In this document: one piece after another, positions 39,724 to 42,716 of the stretch
Layout of the letters: each line of letters opens with the position of its first letter
How positions within the stretch are numbered: the stretch's first letter is position 1
Source: an uncultured Mycoplasmatota bacterium
GTDB lineage: Bacteria; Bacillota_I; Bacilli_A; RF39; UBA660
NCBI GenBank assembly: GCA_946494345.1
Contig: CAMMBX010000003.1
Span: 1 to 42,716 of the forward strand
Reading direction: 5' to 3'
Length of the DNA stretch: 42,716 nucleotides
The notes under the pieces: model-generated
The model's database searches: none
What the model was told of the DNA's origin: nothing
Seen by the model: the letters and a program-made list of their open reading frames with translations, nothing else
Program-made: the position numbers and the translations under genes

Positions 39724-41631
39724 ATGAATAAGGGAGTAAAAGTAGGGGTAGTTATTTTTATATTTTTAATAGTTGCATTAGTTTTTGCTGTTTCGATGAC
39801 TGATAGTGAGCCTACTGATAAGTTTTTAAGTGAGATAGAAATACAGGAAGATGGTTCTATTAAGGTGAGAGAACTTATTAAGATGAATGGGGACTTTAAT
39901 GGTATGGAACGTGATGTTAGTTATGCCAGTTATAATAATAGACCATATAGTGGTGATATAAGTGCTATTGAGGGAAATAGCGATTTATATGATGGTAGTG
40001 GTATTACTGATGTTAGTGTTGGTTCTATTAGTGACGATGGTGATCTTACTTTTGATGACTTTAATAGAAGTGTTAACTATTTTGATGAAGTTAATTTTGC
40101 AAGTAATGGAGAATCTTCTAAATATACCTATAATACTTTTATGAATGAAATTAATTTAAAACTTTTTAATCCTAGTGATTTAGATGAAATCTTTTATATA
40201 GAGTATACTGTTACTGATGTAGTAGTTGTTCATAATGATGTTGCAGAACTTGCCTGGAATACTTTAGGTGATGGTTATAGAGAAAATATTGGAGATTATG
40301 AAGTTAAAGTAATACTACCTAATAGCGATAGTGATTATAGAGTATGGTTACATGGACCTTTGAATGGAGAAATAGAAAGAACTAGTAATAGTGAAGCGAT
40401 TGGTACGTTTAACTTTTTAGGAGCATATAATCCTGTTAGTATTAGATTAATATTTAATAAAGATTTAGTACCTAATGCTACTAAAATGAGTGGTTTAACT
40501 GCTAAAGATGCTATTATAGATTATCAGGCTAAATTAAGTGATGAAGCGAATGATGAAAGAGAAAAAATTCAAAGACAAAATATGACTTTAATAATAGTAA
40601 GTAGTATTTGGGGTGTTATTGCTATTTCTCTTGCAGTTGGTGTTTATTTAAGAGAAAGAAAAATGAAGAAAACTGCCTTTAATATGGAATATTTTAGAGA
40701 CTTTCCTGCAAGTTATGGTCCAGAAGTATTAGAGTATTTATTAGATAAGAATGTAACAGAAAAAAGTTTATCGGCAACAATATTAAATCTAATATATAAG
40801 AAAGTATTAAAAGTAGAAAAGATTGATAATAAGAGAAAAGATGATTATAAACTAATATTACAAGAGTATGATGAATCTAGTTTAACTGAAACAGAAAAGA
40901 TAGCATTAAATTTAATTATCAATGAGGTGGGTAATAGTAAAGAAGTAGTATTATCTCATATAAAAGAGCATTGTTCTAGTTTAAGTAATGCTAATAGAGT
41001 AATGGATTTATATAATGATTTTGTTAAGACTAGTAAAACTTTAGGTAAAAGTGAAAACTTCTTTGCTAAGACTCCAGGGTTAGTAGCATTTACAGTTATT
41101 TTTAGTTTACTAGGACTTATTTTAACATTTATTAGTTTTACTTTAGATTTATCTTGGCTAGGAATAATAATTATTATTCTTATGATAGCATTAATCATCT
41201 TTGTAGTAACTAGAAAGTTTTATACAAAGAAAGGTGCGGATGATTATGCTAAATGGATGGCTCATAAAAGATTTTTAGAAGATTTTAGTAGATTTAATGA
41301 AAAAGAGTTACCTGAAGTAACTCTATGGGATAAATATTTAGTTTATGCAGTTGTCTTAGACTGTGCTGATAAGTTATCTAAAGAGATGGAATTAAAGATG
41401 CCAAATATGGATACAAATGATACTGCTTATGTAGGTTATAATCCATTAATGACTCATTATATTATAACTTCTAATATTTATTCTAGTATAAATAGTGGTA
41501 TTCATACTGCCGTTGCATCATCACGTTCCTCAATCGCTGCAAGTCAAGCTTCAAGTGGCGGAGGCTTTGGAGGAGGCTCTATTGGTGGTGGAGGTTCCTT
41601 CGGAGGTGGAGGCGGCGGAGGCCGTTTCTAA
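39724..41631 (+). CDS. DUF2207 membrane protein
   Basis: ATG 39724, 9 bases after AGAGGAG, is preferred to ATG 39718. The 635-residue protein has a signal-anchor (about 4-24), an extracellular DUF2207 domain (about 35-270) and a membrane helix near 285-308. A cytoplasmic helical part follows, then two adjoining helices (about 455-500), and the tail is Gly/Ser-rich (GGGFGGGS and so on). This is the classic YciQ-like plan, and the Gly-rich tail is common in the family. It pairs with lemA upstream. Function unknown. Confidence 0.9.
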   Translation: MNKGVKVGVVIFIFLIVALVFAVSMTDSEPTDKFLSEIEIQEDGSIKVRELIKMNGDFNGMERDVSYASYNNRPYSGDISAIEGNSDLYDGSGITDVSVGSISDDGDLTFDDFNRSVNYFDEVNFASNGESSKYTYNTFMNEINLKLFNPSDLDEIFYIEYTVTDVVVVHNDVAELAWNTLGDGYRENIGDYEVKVILPNSDSDYRVWLHGPLNGEIERTSNSEAIGTFNFLGAYNPVSIRLIFNKDLVPNATKMSGLTAKDAIIDYQAKLSDEANDEREKIQRQNMTLIIVSSIWGVIAISLAVGVYLRERKMKKTAFNMEYFRDFPASYGPEVLEYLLDKNVTEKSLSATILNLIYKKVLKVEKIDNKRKDDYKLILQEYDESSLTETEKIALNLIINEVGNSKEVVLSHIKEHCSSLSNANRVMDLYNDFVKTSKTLGKSENFFAKTPGLVAFTVIFSLLGLILTFISFTLDLSWLGIIIIILMIALIIFVVTRKFYTKKGADDYAKWMAHKRFLEDFSRFNEKELPEVTLWDKYLVYAVVLDCADKLSKEMELKMPNMDTNDTAYVGYNPLMTHYIITSNIYSSINSGIHTAVASSRSSIAASQASSGGGFGGGSIGGGGSFGGGGGGGRF

Positions 41632-42389
41632 TCCTCAAGAAAACATAAAATAATTTTAATAATTACATAAGTATTTTCTAAATAACAAAAGTGGGTACAA
41701 TTAGGAAAGATGATAAGCTCACTATTTGTTATTTTTTTGTGCATTAATTTACCATCTTTTAGGGGTGTATCTATATCTTTTTCTCCCCAGAGTATTAGAG
41801 TATTGGTATTAATAGAGGATAGATACTTAGTAAGGTCTAGATTGACAATATTTTTAAAAGTCTCTCGCATATTTTCATCTAATGATTGATAATCACTACT
41901 TGAAAACTTATTGAAAAGATATGTTTTAAACTTGTGTTTAAGCTTTTTAGGAAGATAATTGGCAATACTTTGTAGAGTCTTATATAGTTTTAATCTTAAT
42001 TTTTTCTTTAAAGTCATCTTAGGTTTTATACCAGCGCTGTCTATTAATATTAGATTTTTAATAGGAATATTATATTTAGAAGATAGAAGTATGGCAATTC
42101 TACCTCCAAAAGAATGGGCAATGATATTAGAATTAGATATATTTAAGTCATTAAGAAATTTAATTATTATTTTAGTATAATCATCCATAGTAAGATTATA
42201 ATTAGGAAAGGTGGTATTTCCAAAGCCTGGGTAGTCTATTATATATACAGTATAATCTATCATTAAAATATTAATTATTTCTAAGAAGGTATTTCTTGTT
42301 TCTCCCCAACCTGGTAATATAACAATAGTATCTTTTCCCTCTCCATATTTTAAATAAGATAATTTTATATCTTTATAGTCAATAGTCAT
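41628..42389 (-). CDS. Alpha/beta hydrolase
   Basis: ATG at 42389 is preferred, with AGGTG upstream. The 253-residue enzyme has oxyanion-region LPGWGE at 25-30, nucleophile elbow AHSFGG with Ser93, acid Asp205 (LWGEKD) and His233 (NCTHF). The triad is complete. A lid insertion (about 122-180) is rich in Lys. The substrate cannot be told. It converges on the DUF2207 gene with a 4-base overlap of stops. Confidence 0.9.
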   Translation of the reverse strand: MTIDYKDIKLSYLKYGEGKDTIVILPGWGETRNTFLEIINILMIDYTVYIIDYPGFGNTTFPNYNLTMDDYTKIIIKFLNDLNISNSNIIAHSFGGRIAILLSSKYNIPIKNLILIDSAGIKPKMTLKKKLRLKLYKTLQSIANYLPKKLKHKFKTYLFNKFSSSDYQSLDENMRETFKNIVNLDLTKYLSSINTNTLILWGEKDIDTPLKDGKLMHKKITNSELIIFPNCTHFCYLENTYVIIKIILCFLED

Positions 42390-42398
42390 ATACAACAC

Positions 42399-42562
42399 CT
42401 ATTATAGGATATGTAACTGAAGTAAGATTGTTTATGGAAATTTATTGTCAAAGTTTGGTCTATGTGTTAATATTGTAATAGATAAGATTGGGGAAATAGA
42501 CGAATATATAAATAAAGTATTAAAAGTAATAATTTGGTAATATTAAAAATAGAGGTGTATTG
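42399..42562. other. Gap with possible decayed coding remnant
   Basis: One frame reads VNIVIDKIGEIDEYINKVLK before a stop, without a clear start, and looks like a coding leftover. Nothing else is seen. Confidence 0.25.
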
Positions 42563-42697
42563 ATGAGAAGATTATTATTAGAAACAAGTTTTAGTAAAAT
42601 ATATATAATAGTAATGGTTGTAATAACTCTATTAATAGTAGGAGGATATTTCTCCTATGCCATGGGGACTTATGTCAAGAAAGTGGACACATTTTAG
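42563..42697 (+). pseudogene. Start of a membrane or secreted protein, cut at the right edge
   Basis: AGAGGTG precedes the ATG. The 44 residues are a basic start (MRRLLLE), a hydrophobic helix (IYIIVMVVITLLIVGGYFSYA) and then YVKKVDTF and a stop. This is a signal or anchor sequence with no mature domain, so the gene looks interrupted. The sequence after about 42668 resembles the end of an insertion element. Confidence 0.5.
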
Positions 42698-42716
42698 AGG
42701 GGGTTTTTATAAATTT
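42668..42716. mobile_element. Possible insertion-sequence end
   Basis: The stretch around GTCAAGAAAGTGGACACATTTT looks, from memory, like the ends of some IS elements that carry TGTCCACTTTCTTGACA. It interrupts a reading frame and runs to the window edge. No transposase is visible. Confidence 0.35.

Noticed and set aside
1..42716. Mycoplasma genetic code with TGA as Trp
   Set aside because: Several clear genes end in TGA (for example pncB, nadD's upstream neighbour and the VirB4 N-terminal gene) and Trp is encoded by TGG.

Overview
The window looks like chromosomal DNA of an uncultured, very AT-rich, walled monoderm Bacillota. My best guess is a Bacilli lineage near RF39/Erysipelotrichales, probably from a gut-type metagenome. 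The basis is Shine-Dalgarno sites of the AGGAGG type, TGA used as a stop (so not the Mycoplasma code), a sortase, cell-wall hydrolases, an SspI-like spore protein, and no secretin or other outer-membrane parts. Both ends seem to break a gene at foreign-looking sequence, as when a contig stops at insertion elements.

Region 1 (1-300) holds the 5' part of a thioredoxin-like lipoprotein gene on the minus strand. Region 2 (374-25883, all plus strand, about 25.5 kb) is the main find: one locus that combines a Tad-type pilus with a type IV secretion system (T4SS). It opens with membrane and surface proteins (a DUF4352-like protein, a DUF5011 repeat protein, a class B sortase, a 904-residue Cys-rich secreted protein). 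Tad genes follow: a TadE-like pseudopilin, CpaB/RcpC, TadA, TadB, TadC, a 52-residue Flp-like pilin, a second TadE-like protein and TadZ. T4SS genes come next: two VirB2-like pilins, a secreted-domain/VirB2 fusion, a VirB6/TrbL protein, PrgI/VirB3, VirB4 split into two genes, a VirB1-like double wall hydrolase, two small proteins in the VirB8 position and VirD4. I see no relaxase, integrase or prepilin peptidase. I infer an envelope machine for protein export, adhesion, competition or DNA uptake rather than a self-transferring element.

Region 3 (26104-26838) has a VapD-like gene and an unknown small gene. Region 4 (27025-35914) is a NAD salvage cluster: nicotinamidase, pncB, a frameshifted small gene, nadE, a MiaB-like radical SAM protein, nadD, an ADP-ribosylglycohydrolase, pncC, an NrtR-type regulator and nadK. 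Two identical-arm 21-bp palindromes flank the start of transcription of pncA, one centred on its -10 box, and they are good operator candidates.

Region 5 (35920-42716) carries a YlmH-like S4 RNA-binding protein, unknown proteins, an SDR oxidoreductase, the SspI-like gene, lemA with a DUF2207 membrane protein, an alpha/beta hydrolase and a broken membrane-protein gene at the right edge. No gap without a gene exceeds 300 bases. I saw no rRNA, tRNA or CRISPR array.
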